From PALSA-1196 sp036833805 (lineage in GTDB: Bacteria; Pseudomonadota; Gammaproteobacteria; Steroidobacterales; Steroidobacteraceae), in the NCBI GenBank assembly GCA_036833805.1, contig DAITPA010000013.1:1-39005 (forward strand): 39,005 bases of DNA, given 5' to 3'. Shown here in pieces: positions 22,996 through 32,064 of the stretch (position 1 is its first letter; the number at the start of each line of letters is the position of its first letter). The notes beneath the pieces were generated by a model. It was given only the letters and a program-made list of their open reading frames with translations, made no database searches and was not told the origin of the DNA. Position numbers and translations under genes: made by a program.

Positions 22996-23825
22996 AACAA
23001 CGCTTCCTCAAATGGTTTCGACTTCACCGCGCGGTCGAGCGCCGTAAGCGTCTCAAGCAGGGACTCCATGCGCGCGAGCGGCCAAGCGTTGGGCCCGTCC
23101 GACAGTGCTTTGTCAGGCTCGGGATGGGTTTCCATGAATAATCCGGCGACGCCCGCGGCGACCGCAGCGCGTGCCAACACCGGCACGAATTCGCGCTGAC
23201 CGCCGGAGGAGGCGCCCTGCCCTCCGGGAAGCTGCACGGAATGAGTGGCATCGAACACCACGGGGCAGCCGGTCGTGCGCATGATCGCAAGTGAACGCAT
23301 GTCCGAGACGAGATTGTTGTAGCCGAAGGAGAAGCCGCGCTCGCACACCATGATCGCGTCGTTGCCGGTGGAGCGCGCCTTGGCGACGACATTCTGCATC
23401 TCGCCGGGCGCGAGAAACTGGCCTTTCTTGATGTTGACCGGCTTGCCCTGGCTCGCCGCATTAATGATGAAGTTTGTCTGCCGGCACAAAAATGCGGGCG
23501 TCTGCAGCACATCGACGACCGCGGCGACCTCGGCAAGTGGCGTATCTTCGTGCACGTCGGTGAGAATCGGCACGCCGACGGCGCGGCGCACATCGTCGAG
23601 CACTTTGAGACCTGCCGCGATGCCCGGCCCGCGAAAGCTTGCCGCGGAGGAGCGATTGGCCTTGTCGAAGGAGGCCTTGAATACAAAGGCAATCTTAAGG
23701 CGTGCCGTGATCTCTTTAAGTCGTCCGGCAATCTCCTGTGTCAGCGTGGCGCTTTCGATGACGCAGGGTCCGGCGATCAGGAAAAACGGCCGCTCGATGC
23801 CGACTTCTTGCCCGGCGAGCTTCAT
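22992..23825 (-). CDS. kdsA: Kdo-8-phosphate synthase (metal-dependent class signature)
   Basis: Condenses arabinose 5-phosphate and phosphoenolpyruvate to Kdo-8-phosphate, needed for the LPS inner core. It has 277 residues. The N-terminal loop is LIAGPCVIES with Cys21, where E. coli has the metal-independent Asn version (FGGMNVLES). DATHSVQLPGG, FMETHPEPDKALSDG and the Cys together give the Cys-His-Glu-Asp metal set known from Aquifex-type enzymes. KASFDKANRSS and the RGPG loop are typical. It overlaps both pyrG and eno by 4 bases; the frame upstream of 23825 is pyrG. Confidence 0.96.
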   Translation of the reverse strand: MKLAGQEVGIERPFFLIAGPCVIESATLTQEIAGRLKEITARLKIAFVFKASFDKANRSSAASFRGPGIAAGLKVLDDVRRAVGVPILTDVHEDTPLAEVAAVVDVLQTPAFLCRQTNFIINAASQGKPVNIKKGQFLAPGEMQNVVAKARSTGNDAIMVCERGFSFGYNNLVSDMRSLAIMRTTGCPVVFDATHSVQLPGGQGASSGGQREFVPVLARAAVAAGVAGLFMETHPEPDKALSDGPNAWPLARMESLLETLTALDRAVKSKPFEEALL

Positions 23826-25468
23826 GCCCCTGCGGCTTGCGGCAACTGTGCGGCGCGACGTGCGCGAGCGGCGCGGATGAAGCCGGTGAAGAGCGGATGG
23901 CCGTCGCGCGGCGTGGAGATGAATTCCGGATGGAATTGCGTCGCCACGAACCATGGGTGGCTCGGCAGCTCGATGATCTCCACCAAGCCGTCGCGCGAGA
24001 ACCCGGAGAAACGCAAACCTCCCCGGCTGTAGCGCTCCAGGTACTGATTGTTGAATTCGTAGCGATGTCGGTGGCGCTCCATGACGGCATCCCTGCCGTA
24101 GATCTCGCGCACCTGCGTGCCCGCGCCGAGCAGCACTTCCTGCGCACCCAGGCGCATGCTTGCACCTTTGCCTGAAGACTCGTCGCGCAGCTGCGAGCCG
24201 CGTGCGACATCCTGCCACTCGGTGATGAGCGCAATCACCGGGTGCGGGGTGGCGCGATTCATTTCGGTGCTGTTGGCATCCGTAAGGCCAAGCACATCCC
24301 GACCGAATTCGATGACCGCCATCTGCATCCCAAGACAGATGCCCAAATACGGAATGCCGTGCTCGCGCGCATAACGCACCGCCTGGATCTTCCCCTCGAC
24401 GCCGCGCTCGCCGAATCCGCCGGGCACGAGAATCGCGTCCATACCGTCAAGCGCGCGCGTGCCGTCCTTCTCAAGATCCGTCGACTCGACGTAATGAATG
24501 TTGACGCGCGTGCGGGTCTTTAAGCCGCCGTGCATCAGAGCTTCATTGAGCGAGATGTAGGAATCGCGGATCTGCACGTACTTGCCAACCATTGCAATAT
24601 CGACGCGCCCATCGGTGCTGGTCTTGGCGCTCACGACCTGGCGCCACTCGGGCAGATCGGTCGGCGCCACCTGCAGGCGCAGTTTCTCGATGACGATGTC
24701 GTCGAGCCCCTGGTCGTGCAGCAGAATGGGAATCTGATAGATGTCATCCGCATCCACGGCCGAGATGACCGCGCGCTCCTCCACGCTCGTGAACAGCGCA
24801 ATCTTGCGGCGCTGCTCCTCCGGCAGTGGGTGCTTGCAACGGCACAGGAGCACGTCGGGCTGGATGCCGATACCGCGCAATTCCTTCACCGAGTGCTGCG
24901 TCGGCTTGGTTTTGATCTCTCCCGACCCGCCGACGACAGGTACCAGTGTCAAATGCATGTAAACGCAATTGTTGCGGCCGAGCTCCAATCCCAACTGACG
25001 AATTGCCTCCAGGAACGGCAGCGATTCGATGTCGCCGACGGTGCCGCCGATCTCCACCATGCACACGTCGGCACCGCCGGCGCCGAGCTGCACGCTCCTC
25101 TTGATCTCGTCGGTAATGTGCGGAATCACCTGGACGGTTGCGCCCAGATAGTCGCCGCGACGCTCCTTGGCGATCACGCGCTCGTAGATGCGCCCGGTCG
25201 TAAAGTTGCTGTGGCGGCCGGTGGTCGTGCGCACGAACCGCTCGTAGTGCCCGAGATCAAGGTCCGTCTCGGTGCCGTCCTGGGTAACGAACACTTCACC
25301 ATGCTGAAACGGGCTCATGGTCCCTGGATCAACATTGATATAGGGATCGAGTTTCACCATCGCGACCTTGAGCCCGCGAGCCTCGAGAATGGCGCCGAGC
25401 GATGCCGCGGCGATGCCTTTTCCCAACGAGGAAACGACGCCACCGGTGACGAAAACAAATCGAGACAT
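23822..25468 (-). CDS. pyrG: CTP synthase
   Basis: Makes CTP from UTP, ATP and glutamine. It has 548 residues from ATG 25468, starting MSRFVFVTGGVVSSLGKGI, the P-loop of the synthetase domain. The middle has CRCKHPLPEEQRRKIALF. The C-terminal class I glutamine amidotransferase domain has GICLGMQMAVIEF with the nucleophile Cys near residue 380, and the His-Pro-Glu end at ATQFHPEF. The frame upstream to 25555 carries no homology. It leads the pyrG-kdsA-eno-ftsB-ispD-ispF run; a possible promoter lies upstream. Confidence 0.98.
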   Translation of the reverse strand: MSRFVFVTGGVVSSLGKGIAAASLGAILEARGLKVAMVKLDPYINVDPGTMSPFQHGEVFVTQDGTETDLDLGHYERFVRTTTGRHSNFTTGRIYERVIAKERRGDYLGATVQVIPHITDEIKRSVQLGAGGADVCMVEIGGTVGDIESLPFLEAIRQLGLELGRNNCVYMHLTLVPVVGGSGEIKTKPTQHSVKELRGIGIQPDVLLCRCKHPLPEEQRRKIALFTSVEERAVISAVDADDIYQIPILLHDQGLDDIVIEKLRLQVAPTDLPEWRQVVSAKTSTDGRVDIAMVGKYVQIRDSYISLNEALMHGGLKTRTRVNIHYVESTDLEKDGTRALDGMDAILVPGGFGERGVEGKIQAVRYAREHGIPYLGICLGMQMAVIEFGRDVLGLTDANSTEMNRATPHPVIALITEWQDVARGSQLRDESSGKGASMRLGAQEVLLGAGTQVREIYGRDAVMERHRHRYEFNNQYLERYSRGGLRFSGFSRDGLVEIIELPSHPWFVATQFHPEFISTPRDGHPLFTGFIRAARARRAAQLPQAAGA

Positions 25469-25526
25469 TAGGAAACCCGTCGAAGGAAAGCCGCTGCCGC
25501 GCAGGCCGCATGGACGACGGGCAGGC

Positions 25527-25555
25527 AGACTAGCAAAATCGCGCGCGCACGGCAA
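25527..25555 (-). promoter_or_regulatory. Candidate sigma-70 promoter upstream of pyrG
   Basis: On the minus strand TTGCCG (25550-25555) and TAGTCT (25527-25532) are separated by 17 bases, with an extended -10 TGC before TAGTCT. It lies in the 92-base gap between tilS and pyrG, one of the larger gaps in the long co-directional run. Matches are moderate (4/6 and 3/6). Confidence 0.35.
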
Positions 25556-25560
25556 AGATC

Positions 25561-26904
25561 TTAAAGCGAGGTCCGTCGCCAGCTAATCCGTGCGCGGCGC
25601 GTGCTGCGCGCGTGAGCATGCACGGACGCGTCGTTCCACAGATCCGCAACCGCCACGAGGCGCTCGCCCGCGAACAGCAGCGGCAAGCGCGCGCGGTCGG
25701 CGAGCGGCACGCGCGCTTGCTGCAACAGAGCCTTGAGCGTGCGGCTCGGGCCTCCGGCGCGCGGCCGCAAGCGCTCGCCGCCGCGGCGCACGCGCACCGC
25801 AAGCTGCTCGGGCAACAGGTCAAGATCGATGGGCCCACGCTTATCGGCGTTGATCGCAAGCTCGCCCATGAACCCGGGGAGGCTCTGTCGAGGCGCGGCA
25901 CGCCAGACCCAAGCCAATTCCGCGGCTGGCTCCGCGGCCTCAGCCGCAGCGCGAACATATAGACGGTCGGCATCGCGCTGCGCAATCACTCGATCCCAAC
26001 TGACAGCCGGATTCGCGTCCGCGCGCGCAGCGATAAGAGGGCCCGCAAGCTCCTCGAGGCGGCGCGCGTCCGGCGCCGGCCAGCCTTGATCAGTAATCCA
26101 GAAGCGCAGCGCGTTCCTGCGCCGCTCCGGTGCAAGTGCGCGCAGCGCCTTCGCCGACAGCGCCGCGCCGTCGGCCGCTCGGTTCGCATCCGCGCGGCCG
26201 ATACCCTCCAGCAGTCGTTGCGCCTGCGCCGCATGACGCGCGCTGCGCGCAACCGTCGTTGCACAACCCGGCCAGCGTGAGCGGACCTGCGGCAGCACCT
26301 GACGCCGCAGATAATTTCGATCCAGCCGTTCATCGGCATTTGTCGCATCTTCTATGAAGGACAGACGGCGCTTCTTCAGCCAGTCGGACAGCTCAGCGCG
26401 CGAGCAGCTCAAGAGCGGCCGCGCAAGAGTACCGGTGGCAAACTGCGTCGACTCCGGCATTGCTGCAAGGCCCGCGACCCCTGCGCCGCGCAGCAACTGC
26501 AGAAACACGGTCTCGAGCTGATCATCCGCATGATGCGCGGTCAGAAGCACCTCGCCCGCGTGCAGCTCGCAGGCAAGCGCCGCATAACGCGCATCGCGCG
26601 CTTGCGCTTCAAGGGATGCGCCGCGACGGCGCGCGACTTCGACGCGAAGGACCTTGAGCGGCACGCGCAGATTTCGCGCCACTTTGCGACATTGAGCGCT
26701 CCAGCGGCTGGCGTCGGGATGCAGGCCGTGGTGCACGTGTACAGCGCGCAATTGCAACCGCGAGGGTGGAGCCAAAGCCGCAAGTAACGCTGTGGAGTCG
26801 GCGCCACCGCTGAAGGCTACACAGACTGCGACATCCGGGAATCCGGGAATGAGCCTCGCCAAGCGCGCGCGCAGCCAACGCGGACCAAAGACTTGGCCCC
26901 TCAC
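25561..26904 (-). CDS. tilS: tRNA(Ile)-lysidine synthase
   Basis: Converts C34 of tRNA-Ile(CAU) to lysidine, changing its codon reading. It has 447 residues if it starts at GTG 26904, just after the accA stop; an in-frame ATG at 26949 inside accA would add 15 residues. The PP-loop motif SGGADSTALL starts 32 residues from the GTG. LLTAHHADDQLETVFLQLLRGAGVAGLAAM is the second catalytic block. The C-terminal substrate-binding TilS domain includes LAVRVRRGGERLRP. The order accA-tilS-pyrG is common in proteobacteria. Confidence 0.94.
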   Translation of the reverse strand: MRGQVFGPRWLRARLARLIPGFPDVAVCVAFSGGADSTALLAALAPPSRLQLRAVHVHHGLHPDASRWSAQCRKVARNLRVPLKVLRVEVARRRGASLEAQARDARYAALACELHAGEVLLTAHHADDQLETVFLQLLRGAGVAGLAAMPESTQFATGTLARPLLSCSRAELSDWLKKRRLSFIEDATNADERLDRNYLRRQVLPQVRSRWPGCATTVARSARHAAQAQRLLEGIGRADANRAADGAALSAKALRALAPERRRNALRFWITDQGWPAPDARRLEELAGPLIAARADANPAVSWDRVIAQRDADRLYVRAAAEAAEPAAELAWVWRAAPRQSLPGFMGELAINADKRGPIDLDLLPEQLAVRVRRGGERLRPRAGGPSRTLKALLQQARVPLADRARLPLLFAGERLVAVADLWNDASVHAHARSTRRARISWRRTSL

Positions 26905-26911
26905 CCGCCGC

Positions 26912-27877
26912 TCACGAGGCCGATTCGGAATACACGCCGAATGCGGCAATCTTGGCGCCGCGCAAATCCCGCAGATTGTCGCGGCTCACCTCATCGAGCG
27001 AGGCGAGATGGCGCATCAGAGCCTCTTTCAGCCGCTCCGCCATCATCGCCGGGTCGCGATGCGCTCCTCCCAGGGGCTCTTCAAGAACTTCATCGATGAG
27101 GCCCAGCTGTGAGAGGCGCTGCGCGGTAAGGCCCATCGCGTCCGCGGCCGCTTCCTTCTTCTCGGCGCTTTTCCATAAGATAGAAGCGCAGCCCTCCGGC
27201 GTGATCACGGAGTAAGTGCTGTACTGAAGCATCAGCAGTCGATCGCACACGCCGATCGCAAGCGCACCGCCCGAGCCGCCCTCGCCGATGACTACAGTGA
27301 TGATTGGAATACGCAGCACTGACATCTCAAAGAGATTGCGTGCGATGGCCTCGCTCTGCCCGCGCTCCTCGGAACCCACACCGGGATAAGCGCCGGGCGT
27401 GTCGATAAATGTGATGAGCGGCAGCCCGAAGCGCTCGGCGAGGCGCATGAGGCGCAGCGCTTTGCGATAGCCTTCGGGCTTGGGCATGCCGTAGTTGCGG
27501 CGCACGCGCTCTTTGGTATCGCGGCCCTTCTGATGCCCGAGCACCATCACCGCCCGCTCACCGAGCCGCGCAAGTCCGCCGACGATCGCAAGATCGTCGC
27601 CGAACATCCGATCGCCATGCAGCTCCTGAAACTCGCGGCACATGACGTTCACGTAATCAAGCGTGTAAGGCCGGTGCGGGTGGCGCGCGAGCTGCGTGAT
27701 CTGCCAGGGCGTAAGGCTTGCGAATATGTGGGTGGTCAGCTGCCGGCTCTTCGCCTGCAGTCGCGTGATTTCATCCCGGATATTCACCTCGGAGTCTGAG
27801 GTGATGTGCTTTAACTCTTCGATCTTCGCTTCGAGTTCGGCGATCGGCTGTTCGAAGTCAAGAAACGCGACGGCCAT
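26912..27877 (-). CDS. accA: Acetyl-CoA carboxylase carboxyltransferase subunit alpha
   Basis: Alpha half of the carboxyltransferase that makes malonyl-CoA for fatty acid synthesis. It has 321 residues (E. coli 319). It begins MAVAFLDFEQPIAELEAKIEEL (the N-terminal helix), then ARHPHRPYTLDYV. The core has FIDTPGAYPGVGSEERGQSEAIARNL and GEGGSGGALAIGVCDRLLML, with SVITPEGCASILWK near the C-terminal third. It is 36 bases after dnaE. Its partner accD is not in the window. Confidence 0.97.
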   Translation of the reverse strand: MAVAFLDFEQPIAELEAKIEELKHITSDSEVNIRDEITRLQAKSRQLTTHIFASLTPWQITQLARHPHRPYTLDYVNVMCREFQELHGDRMFGDDLAIVGGLARLGERAVMVLGHQKGRDTKERVRRNYGMPKPEGYRKALRLMRLAERFGLPLITFIDTPGAYPGVGSEERGQSEAIARNLFEMSVLRIPIITVVIGEGGSGGALAIGVCDRLLMLQYSTYSVITPEGCASILWKSAEKKEAAADAMGLTAQRLSQLGLIDEVLEEPLGGAHRDPAMMAERLKEALMRHLASLDEVSRDNLRDLRGAKIAAFGVYSESAS

Positions 27878-27913
27878 TCTAGAAGTTACCGCTGCACATC
27901 GGGATTTCGGAGG

Positions 27914-30900
27914 TTACGGGCGTGGCCCCGCATCCGCAAGGCTCTCGCCCAATCCAGCGGGCGGCGCTCCGCCGAAGCGCAGCTCGACCGCGTCGCGCCC
28001 GAGCAGGCCCTGCAGCTCAGCTACGAGCTCGCGCGCCGGACGCACGCTCCACTCGGTGCCGAGAGTGAGTGCGCCTTGCGCCTGCGTGGCGCGATATTCG
28101 ATCGTGACCGGGCATGTCCCGGGCCTGAAGCGCATGAGGATTTGTGCGAGCTTCTCGAAGGCGACGGCCTCCTGCTCCGCCGGCCATTTGAGTACGACGC
28201 GGCGCGCTTGCGCCTCGAGGGCCTGATCAAGATTCGTAATTCTGCGCGCCGCGAGCCGCCAGCCGTCGCTGAACTCATCAAAACGCAACGAACCTTCGAT
28301 CAGTACCAGAGCATCCTTCACGATGAGATCGCGATGCCGTTGGAAGATCTCATCAAACAGCGTGACCTCAATGCGCCCTGAGCTGTCATCGAGGTTTACG
28401 CTGATACGCGGACCGCGCCTCCTGATCTCGTCGATTAAGCCGGCAACGGTGACCGATCGGCCGCCGCCAAAGCCGCGCCCCGGTTGCGTAAACGGCCGTT
28501 CGCTCACAAGATCGCCGATGCGGTGCGAGACAAAGCGCGACAGCTCCTGCGCCACGCGATCGATCGGATGGCCTGTCAAGTACAAGCCGAGCGTGTCGCG
28601 CTCGCCGGCCAGCCGCAGCGCCTCGCTCCAATCCGGCTCCGCGGCGACTTGCAATCGCTGCAGCGTCGGCGCGCGCTCCTCCGCAGCCAAGCCAAAGAGA
28701 TCCACCTGTCCCGCCTCGTGCGCGCGCGCGTTCTGATCGCCACGCTGCATGGCGCTGGCAAGCCGCGACATGAGAGCCGCACGATTCAGCGCCAGGCTGT
28801 CGAGGCTCCCGGACTTGATGAGCGCCTCAAGCACACGGCGATTCACTTTCGTAAGGTCAAGCCGTCGGCACAGATCTTCGAGGCTCCCGAACGGGCCGCG
28901 CGCCGCGCGCTCATCGATGATCGCGCGCACCGCCGCCTCGCCCACGCCTTTCACCGCGCCCAAGCCATAGCGGATGCTGCGCTCATCGCCGGCCGCAAAT
29001 TCATACAGCGATATATTGAGATCGGGCGGCTGTACAGTTAAGCCAAGTTCCTTGCACTCTTGTATCAAGGAGACGATTTTCTCGGTGCGGTCCATGTCGG
29101 CTGTCAGCACGGCCGACATGAACGCCGCCATGTAATGCGCCTTCAGGAACGCGGTCTGATAGGCAAGCAGCGCGTAGGCCGCCGAGTGCGATTTGTTGAA
29201 ACCGTAGCCAGCAAACTTCTCCATCAAATCGAATATGTACGCGGCACGCGGCTGCGCTACGCCGCGCTCGACCGCTGCATCGACGAACACCGAACGCTGC
29301 AGCGCCATCTCATGCGCGTTCTTCTTGCCCATGGCGCGGCGCAACAGGTCCGCGCCGCCCAATGTGTAGCCGGCGAGCACCTGCGCGATCTGCATCACCT
29401 GCTCCTGGTAGAGGATAACGCCGTATGTGGGTGCCAACACACTCTTAAGATCCGGGTGCAGATAGTCGATCGGCGTATCGCGCGGCGCGTGTTTGCGCTC
29501 GATGAAGTCGTCCACCATGCCCGACTGCAGCGGCCCGGGGCGGAACAAGGCGACGAGCGCCACGATGTCTTCAAAGCGATCCGGCTGCAGGCGGCGGATG
29601 AGGTCCTTCATGCCGCGCGATTCGAGCTGAAACACCGCAGTCGTACGACACGACTTGATGAGTGCATAGGTTTTCGCATCGTTCATCGGCAGCGCATTGA
29701 TGTCGAGCGGCCCCTCGCCGCGTGCGGCGCGCAGCGGATTGATGATGCCTACGGCGCGATCAATGATGGTGAGAGTGCGCAGGCCCAAGAAGTCGAATTT
29801 GACGAGTCCCGCCGCTTCTACATCGTCCTTGTCGAATTGGGTTACGACGCTGGTAGCACCCTCCTCGCAATACAGCGGCGCAAAATCCGTGAGCGCGGAA
29901 GGCGCGATCACGACGCCGCCGGCGTGGGTGCCGGCGTTGCGCGTCAGTCCCTCGAGCGAGCGCGCAAGATCAATGAGATTGCGCACTTCATCTTCCGCTG
30001 CATACAGGCGCGCAAGCTCCGGCTCCTTGGCGAGCGCGTCCTTCAGCGTGATGCCGAGCTCGAAGGGAATGAGCTTAGCGATGCGATCGACGAATCCGTA
30101 GCTCATGCCGAGCACCCGGCCAACGTCGCGCACCACAGCCTTCGCCGCCATCGTGCCGTAGGTGATGATCTGCGAGACGCGGTCGCGACCATATTTATTA
30201 GCGACGTAGTCGATGACCCGGTCGCGACCTTCCATGCAGAAGTCGACGTCGAAATCGGGCATCGACACCCGCTCGGGATTCAGAAACCGCTCGAAGAGCA
30301 GATCGTATTCAAGCGGATCAAGGTCAGTGATGCCGAGGCAGTAGGCGACGAGTGATCCTGCGCCCGAGCCGCGCCCGGGTCCCACCGGAACCGCGTTTTC
30401 ACGCGCCCAGCGGATAAAGTCGGCAACGATTAAAAAATAGCTCGCAAAACCCATCTGACAGATGACATCGAGCTCGGTTTGCAGACGCTCTTCGCGCCGC
30501 TTGATGTGCGCCGCGTCACTCCGGCCTACAAGCCGGCGCGCCAGGCCTCGCGCCGACTCGGCGCGCAGAAAATCCGCAGCGCTCGTGCCATCCGGAACCG
30601 GATACTGCGGCATATGCACCTCGCCCAGCCTCAGAATGAGGCTTGCGCGGCGCGCGATCTCCAAAGAATTCGCGAGCGCTTCGGGCACATCCGCGAACAA
30701 CAACGCCATCTCGCGCGGCGTACGCAGGTACTGCTGCGCCGTGTAGCGCCGCACCCGTCCGGAGTCGGCGAGCAAAGTGCCTTCCTGGATGCACACGCGT
30801 GCTTCGTGCGATTCAAAATCTTCGCGCTTCAGGAAGCGCACGTCGTTGGTGGCAACGACGGGCACCGCGCGCCGGGCGGCGAGCATCAGCGCGGCTGCGA

Positions 30901-31444
30901 TGTAGCTTTCTTCCTCCGGCCGGCCGACCCGCTGCAATTCAAGATAGAAACGGTCCTGGAAAAGCACAAGCCAGCAATCAAGCGCGCGCTCGGCCTCGGT
31001 CTCGCGCCCATTGACGAGCGCGCGGCCGACGTCACCTTCGGTTGCACCGGAGAGCGCGATAAGCCCGCTCAATCCCTCGGCCGAAAGCCAGCGCCGGTCG
31101 ATCATCGCAATGCCGCGCTGCTGGCCTTCGAGATAAGCACGGCTTAGAAGCCGCGTGACGTTGCGATAGCCGCTCTCGGATTGGCACAGGAGCGTCAAAC
31201 GCGAGGGGTGCGCGCGCTCGCCCGGCTCGCGCACCAGCAGATCCACCCCGACGATCGGCTTGATGCCACGCTCGAGCGCCGCGCGGTACAGCTTCACCAT
31301 CGCGAAGAGATTGTTCTGATCGGTGAGCGCTACCGCCGGCATCTCGGCGGCCGCCACCGCATCGACAAGTTCCTCGACGCGCACCACGCTGTCGATGAGC
31401 GAATACTCAGTGTGCAGACGCAGATGGACGAACCCGGCGGTCAT
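27914..31444 (-). CDS. dnaE: DNA polymerase III alpha subunit
   Basis: Replicative polymerase catalytic subunit. It has 1176 residues (E. coli 1160). The N-terminal PHP domain starts FVHLRLHTEYSLIDS. The palm Asp pair lies in PDFDVDFCMEGRDRVIDYV, near residue 400. The polymerase core contains GPGRGSGAGSLVAYCLGITDLDPL and RRAMGKKNAHEMA. Helix-hairpin-helix and OB domains follow (VKGVGEAAVRAI; VTVAGLIDEIRRRG). The ATG overlaps the rnhB stop as ATGA. The frame is uninterrupted. Confidence 0.98.
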   Translation of the reverse strand: MTAGFVHLRLHTEYSLIDSVVRVEELVDAVAAAEMPAVALTDQNNLFAMVKLYRAALERGIKPIVGVDLLVREPGERAHPSRLTLLCQSESGYRNVTRLLSRAYLEGQQRGIAMIDRRWLSAEGLSGLIALSGATEGDVGRALVNGRETEAERALDCWLVLFQDRFYLELQRVGRPEEESYIAAALMLAARRAVPVVATNDVRFLKREDFESHEARVCIQEGTLLADSGRVRRYTAQQYLRTPREMALLFADVPEALANSLEIARRASLILRLGEVHMPQYPVPDGTSAADFLRAESARGLARRLVGRSDAAHIKRREERLQTELDVICQMGFASYFLIVADFIRWARENAVPVGPGRGSGAGSLVAYCLGITDLDPLEYDLLFERFLNPERVSMPDFDVDFCMEGRDRVIDYVANKYGRDRVSQIITYGTMAAKAVVRDVGRVLGMSYGFVDRIAKLIPFELGITLKDALAKEPELARLYAAEDEVRNLIDLARSLEGLTRNAGTHAGGVVIAPSALTDFAPLYCEEGATSVVTQFDKDDVEAAGLVKFDFLGLRTLTIIDRAVGIINPLRAARGEGPLDINALPMNDAKTYALIKSCRTTAVFQLESRGMKDLIRRLQPDRFEDIVALVALFRPGPLQSGMVDDFIERKHAPRDTPIDYLHPDLKSVLAPTYGVILYQEQVMQIAQVLAGYTLGGADLLRRAMGKKNAHEMALQRSVFVDAAVERGVAQPRAAYIFDLMEKFAGYGFNKSHSAAYALLAYQTAFLKAHYMAAFMSAVLTADMDRTEKIVSLIQECKELGLTVQPPDLNISLYEFAAGDERSIRYGLGAVKGVGEAAVRAIIDERAARGPFGSLEDLCRRLDLTKVNRRVLEALIKSGSLDSLALNRAALMSRLASAMQRGDQNARAHEAGQVDLFGLAAEERAPTLQRLQVAAEPDWSEALRLAGERDTLGLYLTGHPIDRVAQELSRFVSHRIGDLVSERPFTQPGRGFGGGRSVTVAGLIDEIRRRGPRISVNLDDSSGRIEVTLFDEIFQRHRDLIVKDALVLIEGSLRFDEFSDGWRLAARRITNLDQALEAQARRVVLKWPAEQEAVAFEKLAQILMRFRPGTCPVTIEYRATQAQGALTLGTEWSVRPARELVAELQGLLGRDAVELRFGGAPPAGLGESLADAGPRP

Positions 31445-32064
31445 GGTGCTGATAGTAACGCCGCGAGCGCTTGGCGCACGGGCTCGAAGGACAGGCGGTG
31501 CAGCGGCGTGGGCGCTCGAAGCTTGAGCGCCGCAAGATGCGCCGGCGTCGCATAGCCTTTATGCACCGCAAAATCGAAGCCCGGATAGTGCGCATCCATG
31601 CTTTCCATGAGGGCGTCACGGAAGGTCTTAGCGAGAATCGACGCGGCGCTGATCGCGTCGACCGTCGCATCCCCCTTAACGATGGTCTCCACGGTGCAGC
31701 CGCCAAGCAGATCCGTAAGGCGCGGCGCACAACTGCCGTCGATTTGCACGTGCGTCGGAGATAGCGGCAGGCGCAGCAGGGCACGGCGCATCGCGAGCAA
31801 CGACGCCTGCAAAATGTTGAGACTGTCGATCTCCTCGGAATCGGACCAGCCGACGCCCCAGGCAATCGCCCGTGCGCGAATCAAGAGTGCCAGCCGCGCG
31901 CGCTCCTGCGGCGGCAACGTCTTTGAGTCGGCGAGCCCGAAGATCGGACGCCGTGCATTCAAAATGACGGCGGCCGCAACGACCGGTCCTGCGAGCGGCC
32001 CGCGCCCGGCTTCATCGACGCCCGCGATGCGCACGCGCCGGATCCTTGGCAGTGCGCGCGTCAT
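31441..32064 (-). CDS. rnhB: Ribonuclease HII
   Basis: Cleaves RNA in RNA/DNA hybrids and at single ribonucleotides. It has 207 residues from ATG 32064, which overlaps the lpxB stop as ATGA; an earlier in-frame start at 32082 lies inside lpxB. The catalytic motif is IAGVDEAGRGPLAGPVVAAAV (first Asp-Glu pair). It is followed by LADSKTLPPQERARL, the Asp-containing ASILAKTFRDALM region and FAVHKGYATPAHLAAL. It lies between lpxB and dnaE as in E. coli. Confidence 0.96.
   Translation of the reverse strand: MTRALPRIRRVRIAGVDEAGRGPLAGPVVAAAVILNARRPIFGLADSKTLPPQERARLALLIRARAIAWGVGWSDSEEIDSLNILQASLLAMRRALLRLPLSPTHVQIDGSCAPRLTDLLGGCTVETIVKGDATVDAISAASILAKTFRDALMESMDAHYPGFDFAVHKGYATPAHLAALKLRAPTPLHRLSFEPVRQALAALLSAP

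Noticed and set aside
29060..30355. Plus-strand open frame of 431 codons within dnaE
   Set aside because: It is antisense to the conserved polymerase core and shows no domain; GC-driven shadow frame.
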